Assembly: GCF_021606685.1 (NCBI RefSeq)
Contig: NZ_WKCB01000062.1
Location: 1 to 34,286, forward strand
Source of the DNA: Pseudomonas syringae
GTDB lineage: Bacteria; Pseudomonadota; Gammaproteobacteria; Pseudomonadales; Pseudomonadaceae
Length of the DNA: 34,286 bases
Direction of reading: 5' to 3'
The translations under genes were made by a program, and so were the position numbers. The notes below the pieces were generated by a model. The model worked only from the letters and a program-made list of their open reading frames with translations, searched no databases and was not told where the DNA came from. This document shows positions 1 to 24,489 of this stretch, piece after piece; position 1 is the first letter of the stretch; every line of letters starts with the position of its first letter.

Positions 1-148
1 AAGAGCCCCCCCTTATTTCCCCAACCCTGCCGGAGCCCATCCAGGCCCTAGGCTGCGCCCGCCATTCAACCCAGGGCGCCCAGCACCAAAACGGCAGCTG
101 AAAACGGACTTTCTTCTCCACCGTGACTTACCAGGCAGGTTACCCCCC
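1..148 (+). promoter_or_regulatory. Leader region upstream of the first NRPS gene
   Basis: No gene is visible here. The reading frame of the downstream NRPS stays open to the left window edge, but it contains no ATG or GTG and would encode a Pro/Arg-rich string unlike any NRPS domain. The gene start at 149 is therefore kept. An AGGCAGG at about 134-140 may serve as a ribosome-binding site. I could not pick out a convincing sigma-70 promoter. A non-coding leader of this length suggests the NRPS pair is transcribed from its own promoter rather than read through from an immediately adjacent first synthetase gene. Confidence 0.4.
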
Positions 149-3100
149 ATGCAGTTCAGCAAATTATTGGCAGCGATTTCCACCCATGCGATCCGTCTGC
201 AAATGGAGGAAGGCGACCTGATTGTCCTGGGCGACGATGAGGCGCTGGACGATACCGTGTGGGATCAGTTGATCGCCCACAAACCCCAACTGCTGGCGCT
301 GGTAGCCGAACACGGCGGCGACTGGCTGAGCCCGGCCTACCGCATCACGCCGGCCATGCTGCCGCTGGTCAGCCTCGACCAGACGGCCATCGACCGTATC
401 GTCGCCGCCATCCCCGGCGGTGCGGCGAACGTGCAGGATATCTACCCGCTGGCACCGCTGCAGGAAGGCATGCTGTACCACCATCTTTCGGCCCAGCACG
501 GCGACCCCTACGTGCTGCACGCTCAGTTTGTATTCGACAGCCGCGCCCGCTTGCACACCTTCACCGAGGCGCTGCAGTGGGTGATCGATCGCCATGACAT
601 CCTGCGCACCTCCATGGCCTGGGAGTGCCTGGACGAACCGCTGCAAGTGGTGTGGCGCAAGGCGGTCCTGGCGTGTGAGCAAGTGCAGGTGGACGGCGGC
701 GATGCCCTCGCGCAATTGCTTGCGCGCTGTGATCCGCGCACTTACCGCATGGGCCTCGGTCAGGCGCCGTTACTGCGCCTGGTGTTTGCCGATGATCCGG
801 CTAATCAGCGCGTCGTCGCGCTGCTGCTGTTCCACCACACCATCCTCGACCACACCGCCCTCGATGTCGTACGCCATGAAATCCAGCTGTACCTGGCCGG
901 CGAGCAAGCCCAGGCGGCTGAGCCGGTGGCGTTTCGCAGCTATATCGCCCAGGTGCGCAACGGCGTCGGCGAGGCCGACCATGAACAGTTCTTTCGCGAG
1001 ATGCTGGCGGATATCGATGCGCCCACCTTGCCGTTCGGTTTGCAGGATGTGCAGGGCGACGGCCAGGGCATCGACGAGGCCCGCTTGGCCGTCGACAGCG
1101 GCCTGAGTCGCCGTCTGCGCGGCCTGGCGCGGCCATTGGGGGTGAGCGTGGCGAGCATGCTGCACCTGGCAATGGCCCGGGTCCTGGGTGTGGTGTCGGG
1201 GCGCGAAGCCGTGGTGTTCGGCAGTGTGATGCTCGGCCGCATGGGCGCGGGCGAGGGTGGTGAGCGGGCCCTGGGCATGTTCATCAACACCTTGCCGCTG
1301 CGTGTGGATGTGGGCGGGCAGGGCGTGCGCGCCGGGGTCAAGGCCACCCATGCTCGCCTCACCCGCTTGCTCCACCACGAGCATGCCTCCCTGGCGCTGG
1401 CCCAGCGTTGCAGTGGCGTGGCGGCGCCGACGCCGTTGTTCAGTGCCATGCTCAACTACCGGCACAGCGCCACGGGCGATATGGCCGAGGTGATTGACGT
1501 CGCGCCAGGCATCCAGGTGCTCGGCGCCGAGGAGCGCACCAACTACCCGTTGACGGTGAACGTGGATGACCTCGGTGAGGATCTGGCCCTGACCGTAATG
1601 GTGGCCGCCTCCATCGGCGCCCGCCGTGTGGCGGGCTACCTGCACACCGCGCTCGAAAGCCTGGCCGACGCCCTTGAGCAGCGACCGGAGATGCCGCTGA
1701 GCGGCCTGAACATCCTCCCCGACAACGAACGCCAGACCCTGCTGCACCGCCTCAATCACACCCCGCATACCTATGCCGACAGCGCCCTGATCCATCAGCA
1801 AGTCGAAACCCATGCCGCCGCCCAGCCTGACGCCGTCGCACTGCGCTTCGACAACCAGGGCCTGACCTACCGCCAGCTCAACGAACGCGCCAACCAGGTC
1901 GCCCATCGCCTGCTGGCCCAGGGCGTGCGCCCCGATGACCGCGTGGCGATCTGCGTGGAGCGTGGCCCGGAGATGATCATCGGCCTGCTGGGGATCCTCA
2001 AGGCCGGCGCTGGCTACGTGCCGATTGACCCGGCCTATCCGCTGGAGCGTATCGCCTACACCCTGGCCGACAGCGCACCGCTGGCCGTGCTGGTGCAGGC
2101 CAACACCCGTCACCTGGTGGGCGAGCTGGCGCACATTGATCTCAACGGCCTGCGCGGTGAGTCCATCGTCAACCCACGGCTCTCGCTCAGCCCGACCAGG
2201 CTGGCGTATGTGATCTACACCTCCGGCTCCACCGGCCAGCCCAAGGGCGTGATGATCGAACACCGTCAGGTGGCGCGGCTGTTCACGGCTACCGAACAGT
2301 GGTTCGGCTTTAACCAAAAGGACGTGTGGGCGCTGTTCCATTCCTTCGCGTTCGACTTCTCGGTATGGGAAATCTGGGGCGCGCTGATGCACGGCGGGCA
2401 GTTGCTGATCGTGCCGCAACTGGTCAGCCGTTCGCCGCAGGAGTGCTACGCGCTGCTGTGCGACGCGCAGGTGAGCATCCTCAACCAGACGCCAAGCGCC
2501 TTCCGCCAACTGCTGGTCGCTCAGGGCCAGAGCCACCAGACCCACTCCCTGCGCCAGGTGATTTTTGGCGGCGAGGCCCTGGAGCCGAGCATGCTCAAGC
2601 CCTGGTATGCGCGCGCACTCAATGCCGGCACGCAACTGGTGAACATGTACGGCATCACCGAAACCACCGTGCATGTGACGTATCGGGCGTTGCAGGCGGC
2701 GGACGTGCAGCATGTCGGCGCCAGCCCGATTGGTGTGCGCATTCCCGACCTGCAGCTGTATGTGCTGGATGCGCACCGCGAGCCGCTGCCGTTTGGCGTG
2801 GTGGGCGAGTTGTACGTGGGCGGCGCCGGGGTGGCGCGTGGTTACCTGAACCGCGATGCGCTGACTGCCGAGCGCTTCCTGACCGACCCGGCCAGCGGTC
2901 TGCGCCTGTACAAGACCGGCGACCTCGGCCGCTTGCTGCCCGACGGCAGCGTCGAGTACCTGGGGCGTAACGATGACCAGGTGAAAATCCGTGGTTTTCG
3001 TATCGAGCTGGGGGAAATCCAGGCCCACCTGGCCACCGCCAAGGGCGTGCGCGACGCCGTGGTGATCGCCCGTGAGGACGAGCCGGGCGACAAGCGCCTG

Positions 3101-6100
3101 GTGGCCTACGTGATCACCGAGGGCGATACCCCCATCGCCGACCTGCGCGAGCACCTGCTGCTGAGCCTCGCCGAACATATGGTGCCCAGCGCCTTTGTGC
3201 GGCTGGACAGCTTCCCCCTGACCCCCCACGGCAAACTCGACCGCAAAGCCTTGCCCGCACCCGACGCCGACGCACTGGCCCGGCGCGTTTACCAGGCGCC
3301 ACAGGGCGCAGTAGAAAACACCATCGCCGCCCTCTGGCAAGACCTGCTCAAACTCGAGCAGGTCGGCCGTGACGATAACTTCTTCGAGCTGGGCGGCCAC
3401 TCCCTGCTGGCGGTCAAGCTGATCGAACGCATGCGCCAAGTCGACCTCGGCGCCGACGTGCGCGTGCTGTTCGGCCAGCCAACGCTGGCGGCGCTGGCCG
3501 CTGCGGTGGGTGGGCAGCAGCAGGTGCAGACGCCGGCCAACCTGATCACGGCGGCCAGCCAGCACATCACCCCGGACATGGTGCCGTTGGCGGCGCTGGA
3601 CCAGGCCGCCCTCGATCACATCATCGCCAGCGTGCCCGGTGGCATCGCCAATGTGCAGGATATCTACGGCCTGGCGCCCTTGCAGGCAGGCATTCTGTAC
3701 CACCACCTGGCAACCGCCCAGGGCGATCCTTACGTGTTGCAGGTGCAGTTCAGCTTCCGTGATCACGCCGCAGTCGACGCCTTTACGCAGGCGCTGCACC
3801 GCGTGATCGAACGCAATGACATCCTGCGCACCGCAATTCTCTGGGAGGGCCTCGATGAACCGGTGCAAGTGGTCTGCCGCCAGGCGCCGCTGGCGGTCGA
3901 ACGCATCGAGCCGCAAGGCAGCGACGCCCTCGCGCACCTGCAGCAGCGCTTCGACCCGCGACACGTGCGGCTGGACCTGACGCGCGCCTCGCTGATGCAT
4001 TTCGGCTATGCCGAAGACGCTGGCCGCTACGTCGGCATCCTGCTGCTGCACCACATCCTGCTGGACCACACCGCCCTGCAAGTGCTGGTGGAAGAAATCA
4101 GCGCCTGCCTGTCCGGCAGCCACGCGCAACTGCCCGATGCGGTGCAATACCGGCATTACGTGGCCCAGGCGCGGCTCGGCGTGAGCGAGGCGCAACATGA
4201 GGCGTTTTTCAGCGAGATGCTCGGCGATATCGACGAGCCGACCCTGGTGCTGGGCCTGCAGGACGTGCATGGCGACGGCAGCGGCATCGTCGAGGCGCGC
4301 CTGCCGCTGGAGCCGGCACTCAGCCTGGGCCTGCGTGAACAGGCGCGGCAACTGGGAGTGAGCCCCGCAAGCCTGGTGCACCTGGCCTGGGCGCAGGTGC
4401 TGGGGCAGCTTTCGGGTCAGCAGGACGTGGTGTTCGGCACCGTGCTGCTGGGCCGCATGCAAGGCGGCGAAGGCGCCGACCGGGCGCTGGGGATGTTCAT
4501 CAATACCCTGCCGTTGCGGGTCAGCCTTGGCGCCGTCGGTGTGCAAGCCGGCGTACGCGCCACCCACGCGCGGCTCGCGCAACTGCTGGGGCATGAGCAC
4601 GCCTCGTTGTCCCTGGCCCAGCGTTGCAGCGGCGTGCCGGCTTCGTTGCCATTGTTCAGCACGTTGCTCAACTACCGGCACAGCGCCCCCGGTGAAGCGC
4701 CGGGAGCGCGTCCATTTGCCGCCGCCGGGATTGAAATCCTCAGCTCCCAGGAGCGCAGCAACTACCCGCTGGTGCTCAACGTCGATGACCTCGGCAGCGG
4801 ATTCGCCTTGACCGTGCAAGGCGTGGCCAGCCTGGAGGTGCAACGCGTGGGCGACTACATGCTGACCGCGCTGCGCCAGCTGGTGAGCGCGTTGCAGCAG
4901 GCGCCGACGACGCCGCTCGAGGCGGTGTCGATTGTGCCTGCCGCCGAGCGCCAGCAACTGCTGGCAGGCTTCAACGCGACGGCTCGCGACTACCCGTCGC
5001 ACCTCGGCGTGCACCAGCTGTTCGAAGCCCAGGTGCTGGCCCATCCGGAGGCGGTGGCAGCGGTGCAGGGGCGCTTGTCCCTGAGTTACCGCGACCTCAA
5101 TCGCCGCGCCAACCGCCTGGCCCATCACCTGATCAGCCAGGGCGTGCAACCGGGCGAGCACGTGGCCCTCGCGCTGCCACGTTCGCTGGACCTGCTGATC
5201 GGCCAATTGGCGATTCTCAAGTGCGCCGCCGTGTATGTGCCGTTGGACGTCAACGCGCCGGTCGAGCGTCAGGCCTTCATCGTCCAGGACTGCGGCGCGC
5301 ACCGCGTGCTCACGGGCCTGGCCGACCTGAACCTGGACGCGCTGTCGTCGCGTAATCCCGAGCTGGAGTCGTCGGCGGAGTCTGTGGCGTACCTCATGTA
5401 CACCTCCGGTTCCACCGGCGCGCCCAAAGGTGTGCAAGTGCCGCACCGCGCGATTTCGCGCTTGGTGATCAACAACGGCTATGCCGATTTCAACCCGCGT
5501 GACCGCGTGGCGTTCGCCTCCAACCCGGCCTTCGACGCCAGCACCCTGGAGGTCTGGGCGCCACTGCTCAATGGCGGTTGCGTGGTGGTGGTCGAACAGG
5601 CGCAACTGCTGTCCCAGGCCGCGTTGGCGGCGATGCTGCAAGAGCAGGCGGTCAGCGTGTTGTGGTTGACTGCGGGGCTGTTCCACCAGTACGCCGATGC
5701 GCTGATGCCGGTGTTCCGCCAGTTGCGTTACCTGATCGTCGGCGGCGACGTGCTCGACCCGCAGGTGATCGCCCGCGTGCTGCAACACGGCAAGCCGCAG
5801 CACCTGCTCAACGGCTACGGGCCGACCGAAGCCACCACGTTTTCCACCACGTTCGAGATCACCGCGCTGGGCGAGGGCAGTATCCCGATTGGCCGGCCGA
5901 TTGCGAACGCCCAGGTCTACGTGCTCGATGCGCGCCACCAGCCGGTGGCGCTGGGCGTGGTCGGCGAGCTGTATATCGGCGGCGCGGGCGTGGCCAAGGG
6001 GTATTTGAACCAGCCGCAACTGAGTGCCGAAAAATTTATTCCCAACCCCTATGGCGACGGCCTGCTGTACCGCAGCGGCGACCTGGCCTGCTGGCAGGCC

Positions 6101-9100
6101 GACGGCACGTTGCGCTACCAGGGGCGCAATGACCTGCAAGTGAAGATTCGCGGTTTCCGTATCGAGCCTGGCGAGATCGAAGCCTGCCTGGCGAGCTTTG
6201 CCGGGGTCAAGGACGCGGTACTGCTGGTGCGTGAAGACGAACCGGGCGACAAGCGCCTGGTGGCTTACTACACGGCGGATGCGCCGCTGCCGATCGACGC
6301 GCTGCGCGCTCATCTGCAGGGACAGTTGCCGGACTACATGGTGCCGTCAGCCTATGTCTGGCTGGCGCTGTTGCCGCTCACCGCCAACGGCAAACTGGAC
6401 CGCAAGGGCCTGCCGGTGCCGGACTCGAGCGCGTTGCTCAGCCGCGGCTACGCGCCGCCTGAGGGTGCGGTGGAAACCTTGCTGGCGCAGATCTGGCAGG
6501 ACCTGCTGAAGCTCGACCGCGTGGGGCGCCATGACCATTTCTTTGAGGTGGGCGGGCACTCGCTGCTGGCGGTCAGCCTGATCGAACGCATGCGTCAGGC
6601 CGGTCTCAGTGCCGATGTGCGCGTGCTGTTCAACCAGCCAAGCCTGGCGGCGTTGGCAGCGGCAGTGGGCAGCGGCCGCGAGGTGGTGGTGCCGGCCAAC
6701 GGCATCGTGCCGGGCTGTGCGCGTATCACCCCGTCGATGCTGACCCTGGTGCAACTCGATCAAGCGGCCATCGACCGGATCGTCGCCAGCGTGCCGGGTG
6801 GCGCGGCCAATGTGCAGGATATCTACCCGCTGGCGCCGTTGCAGGAGGGTATTCTCTACCACCACATCAGCGCCGAGCAGGGCGACCCGTACCTGCTGCA
6901 ATCGCGTATGGCGTTTGACAGCCTTGAGCGCCTGCACGGCTTCATGGGCGTGCTGCAACAGGTGGTGACGCGTCACGATATCCTGCGCACCGCGGTGGTC
7001 TGGGAAGGCCTGGACCACCCGGTGCAAGTGGTGTGGCGCGACGTGCAGTGGCTGGCGCAGGAGGTCGTGCTGGACCCGGCGGACGGCGACATCATCGAGC
7101 AACTGCACGCACGTTTCGATGCTCGTCATTACCGCCTGGACATCACCCAGGCGCCGCTGCTGCGCATGGTCTATGCCCAGGACCCCGCCAATGATCGCGT
7201 GGCGGCGATCCTGCTGTTCCACCACCTGGCGCTGGATCACACCGCCATGGAAGTGGTCGGCCAGGAGATGCGCAGCCTGATGTTCAACCCGGCGCAGGGC
7301 TTGCCGCCCGCGGCGCCGTTCCGCAATTACGTGGCCCAGGCGCGCCTGGGGGTCAGCGAGCAGGAGCACGAAGGGTTCTTTCGCGAGATGCTCGGCGAGG
7401 TCGACGAACCCACCTTGCCGTTTGGCGTGCAGGATGTGCAGGGCGATGGTCGCGCGATCGAAGAGGCCGCGCAGGCCCTGGACCCGGTCCTGGCCCAGCG
7501 CGTGCGCGAGCAGGCACGGCACGCCGGCGTCAGCGCGGCGAGCCTGATGCACCTGGCCTGGGCGCAGGTGCTGGGGCTGGTGTCCGGGCGTGACGAGGTG
7601 GTGTTCGGCACCGTGCTGATGGGCCGCATGCAGGCCGGCGACGGCGCGGACCGGGCCCTCGGGATGTTCATCAACACCTTGCCGCTGCGCGTTGATGTAG
7701 CGGCCGCTGCCGCCGTGGCGGTCAAGGCGACCCACGCGCGCTTGAGCGCATTGCTGGGCCACGAGCATGCCTCGCTGGCGTTGGCCCAGCGTTGCAGTGG
7801 GGTGCCGGCCGCCGTGCCGTTGTTCAGCGCCTTGCTCAATTACCGTCACAGCAGCCCGGATGAAATGGCCCGCGGCGGGCAGGGCATCTGGGCCGGTGTG
7901 CAGTTGCTCGGCGGTGAAGAACGCAGCAACTACCCGCTGACCTTGAGCGTCGACGACCTCGGCGCAGGCTTCGGCCTTCACGTGCTGGCGCTGCCGCAGA
8001 TCGGTGCCGAGCGGCTGTGTGGCTATATGCACAACGCCGTGGAGCAGTTGGTCAGCGCATTGGAAAGCGCGTCGTCCCTGGCGCTTAACCAGCTGCCGAT
8101 ACTGCCGCTGGCGGAACGCGACACCCTGCTGCAGGCGTTCAATGCCAGCGCCGAGGATTTCCCCCAGGGCCAGACCCTCCACGGCGCCTTCGAGGTGCAG
8201 GCCGAACGCCAACCCCAGGCGATCGCCGTGTTGCAGGACGGCGAATCCCTGACCTATCAGCAACTCAACCAGCGCGCCAACCAGTTGGCCCATCACCTGC
8301 TGGCGCTCGGCGTGCAGCCGGATGACCGCGTGGCCCTCTGCTGCCGACGCGGCCCGCAGATGCTGGTAGGGCTGCTGGGCATTCTCAAGGCGGGCGCGGG
8401 GTATGTGCCCATCGACCCGGCGTACCCCGCCGAGCGCATCGCCTACCTGTTGCAGGACAGCGCCCCGGTGGCGGTGTTGGCTGAAGCGTCGACCCGCGCA
8501 TTGTTGGGCGATTTCGCCACGGTGGACCTGCACGACAGCACCTGGCAGCGCCACGCCGTCAGCAACCCGCAACTGCCCGCCCTGACACCCGCACACCTGG
8601 CCTATGTGATCTACACCTCCGGCTCCACCGGCCAGCCCAAGGGTGTGATGGTGGAGCACCGAAGCGTGGAGAACCTGGTGCATTGGCATTGCAGCGCCTT
8701 TGGCCTGGGTGCCGGCAGCCACACCAGCAGCGTCGCTGGCTTTGGGTTTGACGCGATGGCCTGGGAGGTCTGGCCAGCGCTGTGCATCGGCGCCACGCTG
8801 CACCTGCCGCCTGCCGAAGTCGGCAACGAACAGATCGACGCGCTGCTGGCCTGGTGGCGCGCGCAGCCGCTGGAGGTGAGCTTCCTGCCCACACCGGTGG
8901 CCGAGTACGCGTTCAGCCAGAACCTGCAGCACCCGACCTTGCGCATGCTGCTGGTCGGCGGCGATCGCTTGCGCCAGTTCACTCACGAGCGGCGTTTTGC
9001 GCTGGTCAACAACTATGGGCCGACCGAAGCCACCGTGGTCGCCACCTCCGGCCGCGTGCGCGCCGGACAGGCGTTGCACATTGGTCGGCCGGTCGCGAAT

Positions 9101-12100
9101 GCCCGCGTGTATGTGCTGGATGGACAGCTACGGCCGGTGCCGGTGGGCGTGGCGGGTGAGCTGTATGTGGGCGGCAGCGGCGTGGCGCGGGGCTACCTGA
9201 ACCGCCCCGAGATGACCGCCGAACGCTTCCTGCAGGACCCCTTCAATGCCGGGCGCATGTACCGCACCGGCGACCTGGTGCGCTGGCTGCCCGACGGTAA
9301 CCTCGACTACCTGGGACGCACCGACGACCAGGTCAAAGTGCGTGGTGTGCGGGTGGAACCGGGCGAGATCGAAAGCCGCCTGACCGCTCTGCACGGTGTG
9401 GGCGAGGCCGTGGTGCTGGTGCGTGAAGGTCGGTTGATCGCCTGGTTCACCGAGCAACAGCCGGTGGCCATCGACAGCCTGCGTGCGCAACTGCAAGCGC
9501 AACTCCCCGACGCCCTGGTGCCCGTGGCCTATGTGAAGCTCGACGCGCTGCCCCTGACCGCCAACGGCAAGCTGGACCGCAAGGCCTTGCCGCAACCCGA
9601 TCACAGCGCGGTGTTGAGCCGTGACTATGTGGCGCCCCAAGGCACCCTCGAAACCACGCTGGCGCGTCTCTGGGCCGAGGTGTTGCAGGTCGAGCGCGTG
9701 GGGCGCCATGACCACTTCTTCGAACTGGGCGGGCATTCGTTATTGGCCGTGAGCCTGATCGAGCGCATGCGCCAGGTTGGCCTCAGCGCCGATGTGCGCG
9801 TGCTGTTCAGCCAGCCGACGCTGGCCGCGCTCGCTGCCGCCGTAGGCAGTGGCCACGAAGTGCAGGTGCCGGCCAATCGCATTCCCGCCGACTGCCAGCG
9901 CATCACGCCCGACCTGTTGAGCCTGGTCGAACTCGATCAAGCCACACTGGATCAGGTTGTTGCCCAGGTGCCCGGCGGTGCGGCCAACGTGCAGGATATC
10001 TACCCGCTGGCGCCGTTGCAGGAAGGTATTCTTTACCACCACATCACGGCCGGGCAGGGCGACCCGTACCTGCTGCAATCACACTTGGCGTTTGACCACC
10101 TCGAGCGTCTGCAGGCCTTCGCCCAGGCGCTGCAACAGGTGATCGACCGCCACGATATCCTGCGTACCGCCGTGGTCTGGGAGAGCCTGGCCCAACCGCT
10201 GCAAGTGGTGTGGCGCAGGGCGCAGTTGCAGGTGCAGGCCGATGACCTCGAGCACCTGCACCAGCGCTTCGACCCACGGCATTACCGCGTGCCGATGCAC
10301 CAGGCGCCGCTGGTGCGCCTGGTGTACGCGCCGGACCCGGCGAATCAGCGGGTGGTCGCGATCCTGTTGTTCCACCATATTGCCCTCGACCATACCGCGC
10401 TCGACCGCGTGCGCCACGAGATGCAGGCCAGTCTGCTTGGGCAACCGGGCCTGGCGGGGGACGCCACGCCGTACCGCAACTATGTGGCCCAGACGCGGTT
10501 GGGCGTCAGTGAAGCCGAGCATGAACAGTTCTTCCGCGAGATGCTCGGTGACATCAGCGAACCGACCCTGCCATTCGGCCTGCAGGATGTGCGAGGCGAC
10601 GGCAATGCTATTGAAGAGGCGCAGCTCAACCTCGCCCCGGACCTCAACCGACGCCTGCGGGCCCAGGCACGCGTGTTGGGGGTCAGCGCCGCGAGCCTGT
10701 TCCACCTGGCCTGGGCGCGGGTGCTGGCGAGCACCTGCGGGCAGGAAAAAGTAGTCTTAGGCACGGTGCTGCTCGGCCGTATGCACGGCGGTAAAGGCAG
10801 TGACCGGGCGCTGGGCATGTTCATCAACACCTTGCCGCTGCGCGTGGACATTGATGCGAGTGGCGTGCGCGTGGCCGTCAAGCAGACCCATGCGCGGTTG
10901 ACCGCGCTGCTCGGCCATGAGCATGCCTCGTTGGCGCTGGCCCAGCGTTGCAGTGGGGTTGCCGCGCCGCAGCCGTTGTTCAGTGCGATGCTCAACTACC
11001 GCCACAGCGACAGCCAGCAAGCGCCGGTGTCGCAGGCGTGGGAGGGCATCCAGACCCTGGCCAGCGAGGAGCGAACCAACTACCCGTTGACGTTGAATGT
11101 GGACGATCAGGGCGACGGTTTCCGCCTGACCGCCATGACCCCGACGCCGATTGGCGCGCAGCGTATCTGCGGTTTCGTGCAGGTGACCTTGCTCGGGCTG
11201 GTCGAGGCGCTGGAGCAGGCGCCGCAGTCGGCGGTCAATCGCCTGCCGGTGCTGGAGGCGCAGGAGCGCCAGCAAGTGCTGGCCGGCTTTAACGCCACCG
11301 AGGTCAATTACGACCTCGACCAGACCCTGCACGGTATGTTCGAAGCGCAGGTGGCGCGCACGCCGGATGCGCTGGCGGTCAAGGCTGGCGGGCAGCACCT
11401 GACCTACGCCGAACTGAATGTGCGCGCCAACCAGCTTGCTCATCATCTGTTGGCGCTGGGCGTAGAGCCGAATTCGCGCGTGGCGATCTGCGTGGAGCGC
11501 GGCCTGGACATGGTCATCGGCCTGTACGCGATCCTCAAGGCCGGCGCCGCCTATGTGCCGCTGGACCCGGCGTACCCGCTGGAACGCATCGCCTACATGC
11601 TGCAGGACAGCGCACCGGTCGCGGTGCTGGCCCAGGGCGCAACGCGCGCGCTGCTGGGGGACGTGCCGGTGGTCGATCTGGACCAGCCGACCTGGCAGCA
11701 CCAACCCGAGGATAATCCTCAGGTATCGGCACTGGGCGCCTACGTGATCTACACCTCGGGCTCCACTGGCCAGCCCAAAGGCGTGATCAACGACCACCGC
11801 GGCGTGGTCAACCGCCTGTTGTGGATGCAGGACGCTTACGGCCTGCAGGCCCACGACAGCGTGTTGCAGAAAACCCCGTTCAGCTTCGATGTGTCGGTGT
11901 GGGAGTTTTTCTGGCCGCTGTTCACCGGCGCGCGTCTGGTAATGGCGCGCCCTGGCGGGCATAAGGACCCGGTATACCTGTGCGACGTGATCGCGGCCGA
12001 ACAGATCACCACGCTGCACTTTGTACCGTCGATGCTGGACGTGTTCCTCGCCCATGGCGACGTGAGCCAGGCTGCCGGGCTGGTGCGCGTCATGTGCAGC

Positions 12101-13023
12101 GGCGAAGCCTTGCCGGGCAGCCTGGTGCGGCGCTTCAAACATCAACTGCCGCAGAGTGGCCTGTACAACCTGTATGGCCCCACCGAAGCCGCTGTGGACG
12201 TCACCGCGTGGAACTGCGCGCGACCGCAGGTGCCGGACAACACACCGATTGGCAAACCGATCGCCAATACGCGTCTGTATGTGCTCGACGCGCAGTTGCA
12301 GCCGGTGCCCCAGGGCGTGGCCGGCGAACTGTTCATCGGCGGCGTGCAAGTGGCGCGGGGTTACCTGAACCGTCCTGAGCTTACCGCCGAGCGCTTCCTC
12401 AAGGACCCGTTCAGCGGCGGGCGCATGTACCGCACCGGCGACCTCGGCCGCCACCTGCCCGACGGCACGATCGAATACCTGGGCCGCAATGACGACCAAG
12501 TGAAGATCCGTGGTTTGCGCATCGAACTGGGCGAGATCCAGGCGCGTTTGCTTGAGCATCCTCAGGTCCACGAAGCCGCCGTGGTGGCCCGCGACGATCG
12601 GCTTGTCGCTTACTACACCGGGGGGCGGGCAGCGGCGCTGCGTGAGCATCTGCTGCAACACTTGCCGGATTTCATGGTGCCCGCGCTGTTTGTGCACCTC
12701 GACGCGCTGCCGTTGAGCCCCAACGGCAAGCTCGACCGCAAGGCGCTGCCGGCGCCCGGCAACGAGGCGCTGACCCTGCGCGAATACGAAGCCCCGGTGG
12801 GCGCTACCGAAACCCTGCTGGCGCAGCTGTGGGCTGAGTTGCTCAACGTCGAGCGGGTAGGGCGCCAGGACAATTTCTTTGAACTGGGCGGGCACTCATT
12901 GCTCGCCGTCAGCTTGATCGGGCGCTTGCGCCAGGAAGGCATGGAAGCCGATGTGCGCGCGTTGTTCGAACAGCCGACCCTGGCTGGCTACGCGGCAATT
13001 ACTGAACGAATGGAGATCGTCCT

Positions 13024-13027
<4 letters not shown>
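149..13027 (+). CDS. viscB: Four-module lipopeptide NRPS (ViscB/MassB/WlpB type: Thr-Val-Leu-Ser)
   Basis: This cytoplasmic synthetase (4292 aa) adds four residues to a growing lipopeptide. Residues 1 to about 52 resemble a TubC N-terminal docking domain. Four C-A-T modules follow. The C-domain HHxxxD motifs start at H229, H1301, H2358 and H3409. The A3 cores (YTSGSTG) lie near 690, 1751, 2821 and 3868. The carrier GGHS serines are S1085, S2138, S3197 and S4250. My reading of the ten pocket positions is DFWNIGMVHK (Thr), DALWIGGTFK (Val), DAWFLGNVVK (Leu) and DVWHMSLVDK (Ser). All four C domains carry the extended YHH(L/I)xxxxGDPY motif of dual condensation/epimerization domains. Each should therefore epimerize the residue supplied by the preceding module, and there are no separate E domains. 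There is no starter C domain, so an upstream partner must load the fatty acid and the first two residues. The order Thr-Val-Leu-Ser matches residues 3-6 of viscosin-group peptides. The ortholog name depends on the strain's product. Confidence 0.95.
13012..13027 (+). promoter_or_regulatory. Ribosome-binding site and GTGA start/stop overlap between the two NRPS genes
   Basis: GGAG at 13012-13015 lies 8 bases before a GTG start at 13024. That start overlaps the TGA stop (13025-13027) of the first synthetase. The 4-bp overlap indicates translational coupling and roughly equal synthesis of the two subunits. It also decides the GTG start of the second gene, whose product begins directly with its docking domain. 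Confidence 0.8.
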
Positions 13028-24344
<11,317 letters not shown>

Positions 24345-24348
<4 letters not shown>

Positions 24349-24419
24349 GGCTGGTGTTGGCGAGTTTATCCATTGCTGCGGTAACGGCCACAACGCCTTG
24401 CTTTTGCTGTGGCCCTTAA
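24345..24419 (+). CDS. Possible 24-residue hydrophobic peptide overlapping the NRPS stop codon
   Basis: An ATG at 24345 overlaps the TGA of the second synthetase (ATGA). It is preceded, after a 7-base spacer, by GGGGAGG at 24331-24337, which is close to an ideal ribosome-binding site. The 24-aa product starts MRLVLASLSIAAV and ends with TPCFCCGP, so it resembles a short signal or membrane peptide with a Cys-rich tail. The stop codon falls inside a dispersed genomic repeat that begins at about 24414. I do not recognise it. The purine-rich ribosome-binding site also encodes the last synthetase residues (Gly-Glu-Val-Val-Ser), so the arrangement may be chance. Confidence 0.22.
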
Positions 24420-24484
24420 ATCCTTACCGCTGACGAAGTCAGCGATCTTTTGATCTAGCGCTTTTGATCGTGATCTTGATCTTG
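24414..24484 (+). repeat. Dispersed repeat segment, direct copy of 34098-34168
   Basis: About 71 bases match 34098-34168 with only a few differences. Shared landmarks are CCGCTGACGAAGTCAGCG, GATCTAGCGC and TGATCGTGATCTTGATCTT. It lies just after the synthetase gene and is followed directly by the segment at 24490. Such composite intergenic repeats are common in P. fluorescens-group genomes. Confidence 0.8.
24428..24444 (+). terminator. Hairpin CGCTGAC-GAA-GTCAGCG after the NRPS operon
   Basis: A perfect 7-bp stem with a GAA loop, followed by ATCTTTTGATCT, sits about 80 bases after the synthetase stop codon. The T-run is short and interrupted, and the hairpin is part of a dispersed repeat. 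It is therefore a weak candidate for intrinsic termination between the synthetase genes and macA. Confidence 0.35.
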
Positions 24485-24489
24485 GGCGG

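Noticed and set aside
770..6313. A very long open frame on the minus strand opposite the first synthetase (and similar long minus-strand frames up to 24 kb)
   Set aside because: The translations are His/Gln/Arg/Val-rich and lack domains, and they mirror the strong codon bias of the genuine NRPS frame. They are shadows of high-GC coding sequence.
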